A DNA stretch of 64,000 nucleotides from EB88 sp965199135. GTDB lineage: Bacteria; Acidobacteriota; Terriglobia; Terriglobales; Acidobacteriaceae. Shown piece after piece: positions 8,842 through 17,352 of this stretch. Location: positions 2,356,001-2,420,000 of the forward strand of contig OZ240685.1 of the NCBI GenBank assembly GCA_965199135.1, written 5' to 3'. The position numbers were made by a program, and so were the translations under genes. The notes beneath the pieces were generated by a model. The model was given only the letters and a program-made list of their open reading frames with translations, did not search any database and was not told the origin of the DNA. Every line of letters starts with the position of its first letter. Positions within the stretch are counted from its first letter, which is position 1.

Positions 8842-9939
8842 ATGTCTGCGTGGTGGACGCCTGGGCACCTCCGGAGGTTGCGCCGCGTCGGCTTGCTGCT
8901 GCTCTATGTCCTGGCCACGGTGCAGTTCGTCGGCGCCTATATCTACCTTGAATTCCCGTACGTCAACCTCCGGGTCTGGGAGACTGGCTCCGAGCGCCTG
9001 CCCTTCCAGACACGACTGCTGCTGGCGCCTTTGTATCGCTATGTTGACGAAGCAGGCTGGAGTACGCGTTATGCTGCCGACCTGGCGCGCAATCACTACT
9101 TCTTCCCCGTGGGTGTGAGCGCTGGCATGGTGCTCGAGTTCTTTCTCGGCATCCCGTGTGTTCTTTTCAGCGGGTGGGTGGCGGTGCGCCTGTACGAGGC
9201 CTCCAGTCGGCGGCTGCTGATCGCTCCGCTGGTGTACCCGCTCTTCCTGGGACTCTGCACGCTGGCCTACGTGCTGCACACGGTGCAGAACTTCCGCTAC
9301 GTGTATGACATGCCAAGCCTGGCCGCATTTGCCGGTGGTTTCTACCTGATCCGCTTCCGCAAGCCGCTTGCATGGTTTGTGCTCCTGTTTGCCGTTGCGA
9401 CCCTGAACCGGGAGACAACGCTTCTTCTGCTGCCATTCTGGGCACTCGGCGAGGTCACATACCGCTCGGGTGGTCCGGGATGGCGCGCGCTCGTGACTCC
9501 ACGGGTGCTCGGTGCATGCGGCCTGATGCTGCTCTACTGGGTGTTCTGGCACCACACCGTCTTCTCGATCTTTGGCGCGAACCCATCGGAGTACTACCCT
9601 CGCCTGCGCTTCAACCTGCACTGCTTCCTCCGTCTGCGCTACTGGCCGCAGCTGGCCAGCGCTTTCGGGTACCTGTGGCCCTTCCTGATCGTCTACCGCA
9701 AGGGAGTGCGCGACCCGCTGCTGCGCGCGTGGCTGTTGGTGCTGCCACTCTGGTACGGGTTCATGCTGTTCTGGGGCATTGTCACCGAGACCCGCGTCTT
9801 TGGGGAGCTGGTGCCGTTTCTCGCCCCGGTCGCCGCGCTGATGGCCGAGGAGGTCCTGGCCACCCGCATCCTGCGCCAGGACCTGCGCGAGCAGCCTGGC
9901 TACCGCGGTGCGCTCTCGCGAGGCGACCGGGCCGCCTAG
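8842..9939 (+). CDS. Polytopic membrane protein of unknown function
   Basis: 365 residues from ATG 8842 (MSAWWTPGHLRRLRRVGLLL). A GTG at 8701 would add 47 poorly hydrophobic residues and has a cramped ribosome site, so the start is uncertain. I see roughly eight to nine hydrophobic helices, with conserved-looking loops FVGAYIYLEFPYVNLRV, VQNFRYVYDMPSL and the short motif LNRETTLLLLPFW. The NRET-type loop and large periplasmic segment after helix 1 recall membrane glycosyltransferases (GT-C-like). I cannot see a catalytic DD or DE pair firmly enough to call one. It ends one base before the convergent SDR gene. Confidence 0.6.
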   Translation: MSAWWTPGHLRRLRRVGLLLLYVLATVQFVGAYIYLEFPYVNLRVWETGSERLPFQTRLLLAPLYRYVDEAGWSTRYAADLARNHYFFPVGVSAGMVLEFFLGIPCVLFSGWVAVRLYEASSRRLLIAPLVYPLFLGLCTLAYVLHTVQNFRYVYDMPSLAAFAGGFYLIRFRKPLAWFVLLFAVATLNRETTLLLLPFWALGEVTYRSGGPGWRALVTPRVLGACGLMLLYWVFWHHTVFSIFGANPSEYYPRLRFNLHCFLRLRYWPQLASAFGYLWPFLIVYRKGVRDPLLRAWLLVLPLWYGFMLFWGIVTETRVFGELVPFLAPVAALMAEEVLATRILRQDLREQPGYRGALSRGDRAA

Positions 9940-9940
9940 C

Positions 9941-10672
9941 TCAGCTTTTTCGCGTCGGCCGCATCAGGATCTCGCTGACGAAACTCTGCGGTGCCTGCTT
10001 CACCAGCAGTTCCACGGCATCGGCCACGTCGTCCGGCTGGATCTTGCGCCGGGCGCGCTCGGTGTCTTCGGTTGGGCCTCCGCCGAAGCCGGTGTTCACT
10101 GAGCCGGGCGAGACCGCGGAGACGCGAATGCCGTACTCACGCAGCTCCTCGGCAACCGAGTACGTTAGCCCGTTCAACCCCCACTTCGATGCCGAGTATG
10201 CTGCACCATTCGGCAGGGGATTGCGCCCGGCAAGCGACGAGATGTTGATGATGTGACCGCTCTGCTGCCGGATCATCAGGGGCGCCACTGCGCGGATCAG
10301 CAGAAAGGGCGCGCGGAGATTGGTCTCCATCGTCTCGTTCCACTCCTCCGGCAGCATGGCGTGGAGTGGCTTCCCGATCCGGCCCACCGCGGCATTGTTG
10401 ACCAGCACATCGCAGCGGGACCACTCCCGATCCAGCCGCGTGCCAAAGGCTGCGACCGCCTCTGGATCGCGGAGATCCAGGGAGCAGGCGGTAGCCCGGC
10501 CTCCGCGCCGTTCGATTGCCCCCTGTACTTCGCCGAGCCGCGCCCGGTCCCGTGCCACGAGCAGGATGTGGGCTCCCAGGGCGGACAGGCGGTGGCTGAT
10601 CGCCTCGCCGATGCCGCGCGCAGCGCCGGTCACCACCGCAACCTGATGTTTCAAAGCGTGTTCTTGTTCCAT
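9941..10672 (-). CDS. Short-chain dehydrogenase/reductase
   Basis: A 243-residue classical SDR from the ATG at 10672 (MEQEHALKHQVAVVTGAARG). It shows the cofactor motif TGAARGIG, then NNAAVGRIG (NNAG-type), the catalytic serine in INISSLAGRN, and YSASK with the Tyr-x3-Lys pair, followed by SPGSVNTGF. The arginine after the first strand (LVARDR) suggests NADP(H). The substrate is unknown. A longer frame extends 15 codons upstream to 10717 but starts the domain too late. It is separated by one base from the convergent upstream neighbour and diverges from the exported-protein gene at 10880. Confidence 0.85.
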   Translation of the reverse strand: MEQEHALKHQVAVVTGAARGIGEAISHRLSALGAHILLVARDRARLGEVQGAIERRGGRATACSLDLRDPEAVAAFGTRLDREWSRCDVLVNNAAVGRIGKPLHAMLPEEWNETMETNLRAPFLLIRAVAPLMIRQQSGHIINISSLAGRNPLPNGAAYSASKWGLNGLTYSVAEELREYGIRVSAVSPGSVNTGFGGGPTEDTERARRKIQPDDVADAVELLVKQAPQSFVSEILMRPTRKS

Positions 10673-10879
10673 ACGGAAACAGATGCGCTTTCGGGGCTCC
10701 TGCGGGTGCAAGAACAAGCCCTGGCGAATGGGTTCGTTGCGAGGGCAGGTTTCTCACCCAGCGTGTTGTGCGTTATAAGAGGAGGGAACGGTTCCGGCTG
10801 GGTTTGTTCTTGCCATAACGAACGAAAGCTGCACGGATACTGCATTCTCAGAGCATTCCCAGATCTCTAGGAGCGTTGC

Positions 10880-12172
10880 ATGAAAAAGGTTGTTGTTGCT
10901 TCACTGCTGGCGTTTGCGACCAGCACACTTGCTGCACTGCCTGCCGCCCACGCGCAAGCCGCGACGGGCCAGTCCTCCGCGTCAAGCGGGCAGATCACCA
11001 TCAAGGACCCGGCGGAGTACAACGCCTACACCAATGCTGTCGGCCAGAGCTCGCCTGCCGCCAAGGCCCAGGCGATCGAAGCTTTCCTCACCCAGTACCC
11101 GAACTCCGTGGTGAAGCAGGAGATGCTCGAGCAGCTGGTCGGCGCCTATCAGCAGGCCAATGACACGCCCAAGACCGTGGACGCGGCCCGGCGCCTGCTC
11201 CAGGTGGACCCCTCGAACCTTCGCGCCCTGACCTTCATCGTCTACGTTGAAAAGCAGCAGGGAACCCAGGGCACCGGCGACCAGTCAAAGCTGGATGACG
11301 CAGCCTCGCTCGCCCAGAAGGGTCTCGCCAGCTCGAAGCCGGCCAGCATGTCGGATGCCGATTACACCAAGCTCAAGGGCCTGGCGACGCCGATCTTTGA
11401 GAGCGCCATCGCCGCCGATGACGTGGGCAAGAAGGACTACAAGGACGCGATCGATGCCTACCAGGCAGAGCTGAAGTCCTACACCGATCCGGCGCAGACG
11501 CAGACCGGCCCTGGCCTTGTCGACACCTACCAGCTCGGCCAGGCCTACCTGCAGGAAGACCCGAAGGACCTGGTCAACGCGATCTGGTACCTGACGCGTG
11601 CCGCCCAGTTTGCCTCCGGCCCCAGCAAGGACCAGATCGAAAAGGCAGCGGAGTATTGGTACAACAAGTACCACGGTGGCATGGATGGCTTTGATCAGGT
11701 GAAGACCCTGGCGCAGGCGAACCTGATGCCGCCGGCTGATTACAAGCCGGTGCCCGCCCCGCCGCCACCCTCGCCTGCTGACCAGGCTCACGCAGCCCTG
11801 ACCGCGGTGAACAACGATCCCAAGCAGCTTGGCCTGTCGGACAAGGAGTTCATTCTCGCGAATGGCTCGCAGACCGATGCAGACCTCGTATGGGGCACGC
11901 TGAAGGGACAAACCCTGGGCATCCCGGGCAAGGTGGTTGCGGCCACTGCGGACTCGGTCCAGCTAGCGGTCTCGCAGGATATGCAGCAGTCCAACACGGC
12001 CGACTTCACGATCAACATGAAGGAACCCCTGAAGACTGTGCCGGCAGTCGGATCCACCGTCACCTACGTGGCGACATTCGATTCCTACACGCAGAAGCCC
12101 CTGATGATCACCCTGAAGGACGGCTCCGCCAAGCCGACGGCTGCACCTACCCGTCGCCGCACTGCCCGCTAG
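10880..12172 (+). CDS. Exported TPR-like protein of unknown function
   Basis: 430 residues with a clear Sec signal peptide (MKKVVVASLLAFATSTLAAL ending at AHAQA). The central part (about 40-270) is helical and TPR-like: repeated Ala/Tyr/Leu heptads such as AIEAFLTQYPNSVVKQEMLE, and YQLGQAYLQEDPKDLVNAIW. A proline-rich linker (PVPAPPPPSPAD) leads to a C-terminal, probably beta-rich domain (KGQTLGIPGKVVAATADSVQ), which ends in a basic tail. Outer-membrane or periplasmic scaffolding is plausible from the architecture only. Upstream AGGAGCGTTGC precedes the ATG. A strong terminator follows at 12217. Confidence 0.75.
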   Translation: MKKVVVASLLAFATSTLAALPAAHAQAATGQSSASSGQITIKDPAEYNAYTNAVGQSSPAAKAQAIEAFLTQYPNSVVKQEMLEQLVGAYQQANDTPKTVDAARRLLQVDPSNLRALTFIVYVEKQQGTQGTGDQSKLDDAASLAQKGLASSKPASMSDADYTKLKGLATPIFESAIAADDVGKKDYKDAIDAYQAELKSYTDPAQTQTGPGLVDTYQLGQAYLQEDPKDLVNAIWYLTRAAQFASGPSKDQIEKAAEYWYNKYHGGMDGFDQVKTLAQANLMPPADYKPVPAPPPPSPADQAHAALTAVNNDPKQLGLSDKEFILANGSQTDADLVWGTLKGQTLGIPGKVVAATADSVQLAVSQDMQQSNTADFTINMKEPLKTVPAVGSTVTYVATFDSYTQKPLMITLKDGSAKPTAAPTRRRTAR

Positions 12173-12216
12173 CGGTACAACCCTTCCGAAAGTACCCGGA
12201 ATGGGAGCGGAACCGA

Positions 12217-12242
12217 GGGGCAGCCGAAAGGCTGTCCCTTTT
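12217..12242 (+). terminator. Rho-independent terminator
   Basis: GGGGCAGCC (12217-12225), GAAA tetraloop, GGCTGTCCC (12230-12238) with one G-U pair, then TTTT. It closes the transcript of the exported TPR-like gene ahead of the next ATG at 12275, so that gene probably has its own promoter or depends on read-through. Confidence 0.85.
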
Positions 12243-12274
12243 CTGCATCCGACCGATGGTAGATTAGGGGTCGT

Positions 12275-13486
12275 ATGAAGGTCTTTTCACTTGTCGCTGC
12301 TGCCGCACTTCTGAGCTCCACCGCCCTGCTCGCGCAGGCGCCTGGTCAGGGAACCAGTCCGGGCACAACGTCGGGCAGCCAGCAGCCGGCAGAGCCGGGA
12401 ACCGGCACGTCAACGGTCACCCCTGCCAGCAAGGCACCCACGCCGGTGCAGAAGCCGGACCTGCGGCTTGACTCGAAGCCGACCACGGCAATCAGCTCGA
12501 CCCTGGACTCGACGCCCACGTCGCAGTACAGCGATCTTTCGCTTGATCCGATGGACCTCGGCCTCGGCGCCAGCCCGCTGGTCGATCTTGGTTTTGACAT
12601 CATTCCCGCGGTCCCCGCAGGCATGCTCTCCCGCAGCGAGCCGCGTAATCCGAGCATGGTGTACTACTCGCTGCCGGTTGTCGCCGGGAACGAGATCGCG
12701 GACGCAGACAAGGCGATCCTCGATGCACGGCATGCGGATCTTGCGCACGCAGCGGGATCACGTGGCCTGGATCTGAACAACAGCGGCTTCCAGCCCCGCC
12801 AGACCATCTGCCCGGCCACCCAGCCGGGGATCAATCCTGCAATCGGCGTGCCAGCCGCAGGAAACGGACAGGGTTTCATTCTTTTGAACTTCCGCCGCGA
12901 TGATGCCAACGCAAACAGCCGCGGCTTCGCCGCGATTGTGCCTCGCGATGCGAGCCTGCCTGTCCGGGTCATCAAGGATCCCGGCCGCAGGCCTGAGCCG
13001 AAGCGGAACAAGAAGGCGAAGGAGCACCAGATCCTGCACTCCAAGCAGGACACCTCGTTTGTGAACGAAGCGCTGCCGCCTGCGACGCTCTACGCCGATC
13101 TTCAGCCCGTGCAGGACTGGATCGCGACCTCGGCCTGTATCGCCACCATGGGTGGCGCATCTCCCTCGATCCCGAACGAGCCCTACCTGACCGCGGGCAA
13201 CAACAACACCATCAGCGCGCCACCGCCGCTGATCCGCCTGCTGCGCAATGGCGAGCGCAAGGTGACCTTCACGGACCGGGTCGACGAAGGGCACTTCGAC
13301 ATCTGGGACGAGCATGTCTCGCACCGTGGCAAGATGCTCGATGCGGAGCGGCAGGAGCGCCAAGTGCGGGAGCTTGCCGTGACCAACCCGCCTGTTCCGC
13401 CGGTGCACCGCCGCGACAATATTCCCCAGCCGCCAAGCCACATCACACCGGAACCACCGAGCCCTCTCTCGGGCGATAAACAGTAG
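12275..13486 (+). CDS. Exported protein of unknown function
   Basis: 403 residues. The N-terminal signal peptide MKVFSLVAAAALLSSTALLA ends near AQAPGQG. A low-complexity Thr/Gly/Pro stretch (about 25-60) follows, then a soluble domain I do not recognise. Visible landmarks are LDPMDLGLGASPLVDLGFDI, SMVYYSLPVVAGNEIADADK and EHVSHRGKMLDAERQERQVR. The C-terminus is proline-rich. No catalytic motif stands out. An upstream GTAGATTAGGGGTCGT spacer carries only a weak ribosome site. It is likely periplasmic or surface-located. Confidence 0.65.
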   Translation: MKVFSLVAAAALLSSTALLAQAPGQGTSPGTTSGSQQPAEPGTGTSTVTPASKAPTPVQKPDLRLDSKPTTAISSTLDSTPTSQYSDLSLDPMDLGLGASPLVDLGFDIIPAVPAGMLSRSEPRNPSMVYYSLPVVAGNEIADADKAILDARHADLAHAAGSRGLDLNNSGFQPRQTICPATQPGINPAIGVPAAGNGQGFILLNFRRDDANANSRGFAAIVPRDASLPVRVIKDPGRRPEPKRNKKAKEHQILHSKQDTSFVNEALPPATLYADLQPVQDWIATSACIATMGGASPSIPNEPYLTAGNNNTISAPPPLIRLLRNGERKVTFTDRVDEGHFDIWDEHVSHRGKMLDAERQERQVRELAVTNPPVPPVHRRDNIPQPPSHITPEPPSPLSGDKQ

Positions 13487-13526
13487 GTCGGAGCCTGCGG
13501 GAACCGATGGGCCGCTACAAGCCGCA

Positions 13527-13568
13527 GATCAGACGTGGCAGATCAAAGGCGGTAGATCAAAGGCGGTA
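13527..13568 (+). repeat. Tandem 14-base repeat, three units
   Basis: GATCAAAGGCGGTA occurs twice in perfect tandem (13541-13554 and 13555-13568). It is preceded by a diverged unit, GATCAGACGTGGCA (13527-13540). It lies in the spacer between the convergent genes ending at 13486 and 13709. Confidence 0.8.
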
Positions 13569-13658
13569 GCTCGTTCGCTGCTGATCGGATCCTGCCCGTG
13601 CCGCCTTCCGCCGTCCTCCTGAGCGCAGGGCGGGATCTGCGGATGCGTCTCCGAGCCC

Positions 13659-13704
13659 ATCGCGACCCATCGAGCCCATCGCGACCATCGCGACCGTCGC
13701 GACC
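13659..13704 (+). repeat. Short 9-base repeat ATCGCGACC
   Basis: ATCGCGACC occurs at 13659-13667, then in tandem at 13678-13686 and 13687-13695, with a variant GTCGCGACC at 13696-13704. Each copy contains the palindrome TCGCGA. It sits immediately downstream of the endonuclease III stop codon, in the same convergent spacer as the 14-base repeat. Confidence 0.75.
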
Positions 13705-13708
13705 ATGG

Positions 13709-14566
13709 CTAGTGGCTGCGCCAGGTCTTGTCGGGCGCCCAGCAGGTCGTCTCGAGCGGGCACTCGGCACAGCGGGGCTTGCGTGCAACACAGATCGCGC
13801 GACCATGCAGGATCAGTTCATGCGAGAACGCGATCCAGCGCTCGCGTGGGATGATCCGCATGAGGTCCTTCTCGATCTTGCTGGGGTCGTCATGGCGGGT
13901 CAGCCCGAGGCGTTTTGAAAGCCGCTGTACATGGGTGTCCACGACCACCCCTTCTGCTAGTCCGTAGGCGACGCCGAGCACGACATTCGCAGTCTTGCGC
14001 GCGGCGCCGGGCACGGTGATGAGCTCCCCGAGGGTTCGCGGTACCTCGCCGCCGAACTCCTCGGTGATCCGCTTCGCCGCTCCCAGGATCGACTTTGCCT
14101 TGTTGCGAAAAAAGCCAGTGGTGCGTACCAGCTCTTCGAGCTCCGGCAACGAAGCATGGGTCATCGCCTCAGGCGTAGGAAACATCGCGAACAGCGCGGG
14201 TGTGACGAGGTTGACGCGCTTGTCGGTGCACTGCGCGGAGAGGATCGTCGCGACCAGGAGCTCCCAGGCATTGCGGTGCACGAGTGCGCACTCGGCGTTT
14301 GGCTGCGCCATGGCGAGCCGTTCGAGCAGCGTCGTGATGCGCAGAGGCGCGAGATCGCGGCGCGGGCGTGGGGAGGGTGGATCGAGCTTCTGTGCCGGGG
14401 CGAGGGAGGGGTCGAGCGCTGCTGCGGGCTTCTTCTTCGCGGCTTTGCCGGGAGCTTTCCCGGCCGGCTTCCCGGTCGGCTTCCTGGTCGTGGGGCGAGC
14501 TTGTGCGTCGGGAACTGCGGACAGCGGGCGGAGCGTAGCAGCGGAGCGGCGATGTGCGGCACACAT
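13709..14566 (-). CDS. nth: Endonuclease III (DNA glycosylase/AP lyase)
   Basis: 285 residues. The conserved enzyme (about 75-285) has the helix-hairpin-helix with the catalytic lysine in LSAQCTDKRVN, VPGAARKTANVVLG, the catalytic aspartate in VVVDTHVQRLSKRLG, and a C-terminal iron-sulfur cluster CVARKPRCAECPLETTC (C-x6-C-x2-C-x5-C). It removes oxidised pyrimidines in base-excision repair. Typical Nth is about 210-230 residues. The excess is an N-terminal Lys/Ala/Pro-rich tail (TTRKPTGKPAGKAPGKAAKK), probably disordered and DNA-binding. The start codon within this tail is uncertain. Confidence 0.93.
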   Translation of the reverse strand: MCAAHRRSAATLRPLSAVPDAQARPTTRKPTGKPAGKAPGKAAKKKPAAALDPSLAPAQKLDPPSPRPRRDLAPLRITTLLERLAMAQPNAECALVHRNAWELLVATILSAQCTDKRVNLVTPALFAMFPTPEAMTHASLPELEELVRTTGFFRNKAKSILGAAKRITEEFGGEVPRTLGELITVPGAARKTANVVLGVAYGLAEGVVVDTHVQRLSKRLGLTRHDDPSKIEKDLMRIIPRERWIAFSHELILHGRAICVARKPRCAECPLETTCWAPDKTWRSH

Positions 14567-14582
14567 AGGTCTGATCGTAGCG

Positions 14583-14607
14583 GAAAGACCACACGGTGTG
14601 GTCTTTC
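14583..14607 (-). terminator. Probable terminator hairpin downstream of the lytic transglycosylase
   Basis: GAAAGACCACAC (14583-14594) and GTGTGGTCTTTC (14596-14607) form a perfect 12-base inverted repeat. Read on the minus strand, it follows the stop codon of the lytic transglycosylase by about 50 bases. There is little extra U-tract beyond the stem. Confidence 0.55.
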
Positions 14608-14659
14608 TGCCTTGCTTCAGGAGCGCCTACCGCGAGCACGCCGTGAACGAGGCGAGACG

Positions 14660-17119
14660 CTACTGCACCGTCGCATCTCCACCCGCCGCAGCCGCCTCGA
14701 TCGCGGATCGCGTCTTCGCGGCCTGGTCGAGCTCGCGATAGATCAGCTCGTTGCGCATGATTGCCTGCACGTAGTCGCGGGTCTCGGTAAATGGAATCGA
14801 CTCCACAAACTCATCGATACCGGTGTAGTCACCTGCAGACTGCCAGTCCGTCACACGGCTGTCGCCTGCATTGTAGGCAGCGAACGCATACTCCTGGTGA
14901 TTGCCGAACTTATCCAGCGTCTGCCGCAGGTAGGCGCAGCCCAGCTTGATGTTGATCTCCGGATCGAGCAGCGCGGCTGCCTCAAGATTGCGGCTATAGC
15001 CTGTCTCCCGGGCCATCTGCTTGCCGACCGACGGGAGCAGCTGCATCAGCCCGTACGCATTCGCATACGAAACAACGCGCGGGTTGAACTCGGACTCTTG
15101 CCGGATCAGGGACGCGACCATGTACGGGTCGAGATTGTTTGCAGCCGCCTCGCGCTTGATCGTGTCCCAGTAGTCCTGCGGAAACAGGATGCGCCAGTAG
15201 TCGAGCGGCAGCTCATCGATCGGGGCCGAGGTGTAGAAGGGAATGGCCCGCTTGAGCGAGCGCATCGCGCGGTACGCCTCGCCGTAGCTCGCATACAGCT
15301 TCGCCTCGGCAAGAGAGCCCCACTCATCCGAACCCTCGGCTGCATGGATCTCCTGCGATAGGTAGTCATTCAGTCCGGCGTTCGCGAGCAGCCGTGCCTT
15401 GGCGAGGTGCGGATCATCCTCGGGCACGTCTTCGGTCAGCTCCGGAATCTGCTCGGGCTGCATGGCATCGAGCGAGGCAATCGGTGTGGGCGTTACACTT
15501 GCGCCCAGTTGATCCAGCCGCTGCTGCGCGATGGCCGCGTAGTAGAAGTGGCGGAACACCCGCGTCTCGGTGGAGAAGTACTCGGCTGCCCTCGCCGGGT
15601 CATGCCCCTGGTCGAGATACAGGCGTCCCCGCCAGTAGAGCGCCGCCGGCACGTTCTTGCCATCGCGGAACTGCGCGATCTGCTCATCCATCAGGCGTTC
15701 GGCGTCCGGGTAGTTGCGCGCCCGGTAGGTCAGCCACGCCGCACGCCAATGCGCATGATCCGCGTTCTTCGACTGCGGGAAGCGCCTGGCCAGCTCGAGA
15801 TAGTAGGGAACCGCCGACGAGTAGTCGCGCTTGAGCATGTACAGGTTGCCGCTGGAGAGCAGCGCTTCAGCCAGCCACTGGCTGGTGGCGAAGCGCGAGC
15901 GTAGCTGGTTGACGAGATCCTGCTGCGTGCCCAGGTCCTGATTGGAGCGCGCGACCTCCATCAGGAGATACAGCCGGTGCGCGCCATTCTCGTCGTTCGA
16001 GTCCGGGATCCCGGCGAGCGAGCCAGCCGAAAGCCGCTTCAGCTTCATGTCGCAGGTCGCGGCTGCGAGCAGGAGACTATCGCGATCGCTCGGCGTAGAC
16101 GATGGCTCACTGGCGAGCGCGCGAAATTCAAGTGCAGCCTCGTTGTAGCGGCCGCCATTGAGCAGCGCATCCGCATGCTGCCGGCGCTCACCTGGAGAGA
16201 GCTGGAGCCACTGTCCGCTGGCCTGGAGCTGCTGCTGTGTCGTCGCGGCTTCCGGGCTGAGCGGGTGGTCGGCGAGAATACGCCGGTAGAGCACGAGTGC
16301 CTCCGGGTTCTGCCCCAGCTGGACATCCGCCCTGGCCATCGCCAGCTCGTAGTCCGGCTTGGACGCGAGCGCCTCGCTGCTGTGCAGCCGCAGGACGCGC
16401 AGCGCCGCATCGGGCTGGTTCTGCTGCAGCAGGAGGTTGGCCTCAAGCACCGGCACCTGCGGGGTGAAGATGCTGTCGGGGTACCTGGTGGTGAAGGTGC
16501 TCAGGATGGCGTCGGCTGCCGGCAGCTGGCTCGACTGCAGGTCAGCCTGCGCGCGGAAGTAGTCGGCGTAGTCATCGAGCGTGTCGCCCGCGGCGTTGGC
16601 GCTCCCAAGCGCGCTCAGGGCCTCGGGATAGCGATGGTCAAGCAGGTAGGCATGGCCCAGCGCGAGATACGCTGCCGCTGCGGCCGCGCCGGCGTGGGAG
16701 TGGGCGTACGCCTCAACCCCGGCATACGCCTGCGGGCTGCGGTAGTTGCCGAGCTGCTGGGCCATCGGTCTCAGCTGCGACGATGCCACAAAGGCATGCT
16801 GCAGCTGCGCCGTGCGCGCCTGCTCATGGGCCGAGAGTACGCGGTGCCGTCCGCGGTGCCTCACGATCACAACCCGATGCACGCGACCGTGGGCGGCACG
16901 CCCCGCGGCGTGGCTGCCCGCGCGGCTGCCCGTTCGGGTGGTCGCATGGCCTGATGCATGGCCTGGCGCATGGCGGGTCGCCTGCACGTGGCCGTGGTGC
17001 GTGGTCGCCGCTGCTGCGTGATGGGTGCTTTTCTTCGCCGCAGGGTGGTGCGTCTGCGCGGCAAAGGCGCCCAGGGTGGCAGATGCCAGCATCAGGAGGG
17101 CGGTGGAGACAAAGCGCAT
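14660..17119 (-). CDS. Exported lytic murein transglycosylase with TPR-type helical domain (Slt70-like)
   Basis: 819 residues from ATG 17119 (MRFVSTALLMLASATLGAFA, a Sec signal). Next comes a His/Arg/Ala-rich, probably disordered segment (about 22-100; HHPAAKKSTHHAAAATTHHG and similar). A long alpha-solenoid of TPR-like repeats runs from about 110 to 640. The C-terminal SLT domain has the catalytic glutamate in ASLIRQESEFNPRVVS (near residue 675), then NAYGLMQLLPSVGKQMARE and FAAYNAGDSRVTDWQ. The enzyme cleaves peptidoglycan glycan strands to 1,6-anhydro products in the periplasm. Frames upstream of 17119 are rejected because the signal peptide starts there. It diverges from the sigma factor gene. 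Confidence 0.9.
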   Translation of the reverse strand: MRFVSTALLMLASATLGAFAAQTHHPAAKKSTHHAAAATTHHGHVQATRHAPGHASGHATTRTGSRAGSHAAGRAAHGRVHRVVIVRHRGRHRVLSAHEQARTAQLQHAFVASSQLRPMAQQLGNYRSPQAYAGVEAYAHSHAGAAAAAAYLALGHAYLLDHRYPEALSALGSANAAGDTLDDYADYFRAQADLQSSQLPAADAILSTFTTRYPDSIFTPQVPVLEANLLLQQNQPDAALRVLRLHSSEALASKPDYELAMARADVQLGQNPEALVLYRRILADHPLSPEAATTQQQLQASGQWLQLSPGERRQHADALLNGGRYNEAALEFRALASEPSSTPSDRDSLLLAAATCDMKLKRLSAGSLAGIPDSNDENGAHRLYLLMEVARSNQDLGTQQDLVNQLRSRFATSQWLAEALLSSGNLYMLKRDYSSAVPYYLELARRFPQSKNADHAHWRAAWLTYRARNYPDAERLMDEQIAQFRDGKNVPAALYWRGRLYLDQGHDPARAAEYFSTETRVFRHFYYAAIAQQRLDQLGASVTPTPIASLDAMQPEQIPELTEDVPEDDPHLAKARLLANAGLNDYLSQEIHAAEGSDEWGSLAEAKLYASYGEAYRAMRSLKRAIPFYTSAPIDELPLDYWRILFPQDYWDTIKREAAANNLDPYMVASLIRQESEFNPRVVSYANAYGLMQLLPSVGKQMARETGYSRNLEAAALLDPEINIKLGCAYLRQTLDKFGNHQEYAFAAYNAGDSRVTDWQSAGDYTGIDEFVESIPFTETRDYVQAIMRNELIYRELDQAAKTRSAIEAAAAGGDATVQ

Positions 17120-17352
17120 CGGGCGTGAACGGCTCACTGTCGGGGAGGTCCTCTTCAAGAGAGTAAGCGACGGGCAACAGCGAGTGCGCACCGGTGAGCT
17201 GCAGTTTTGGCACCGTTGTACCGCCCGAAGCACGGTCTCGCGCTTCGGGCTGCTTGTCCGGGAACGCGGTAGCATGAAGAAGACAGTGCGGGAGAACTCC
17301 CCCCGGTCTGCCGCGACTTCATGAAAGGCGCAAAAAGCTGAAACCAGACTCC

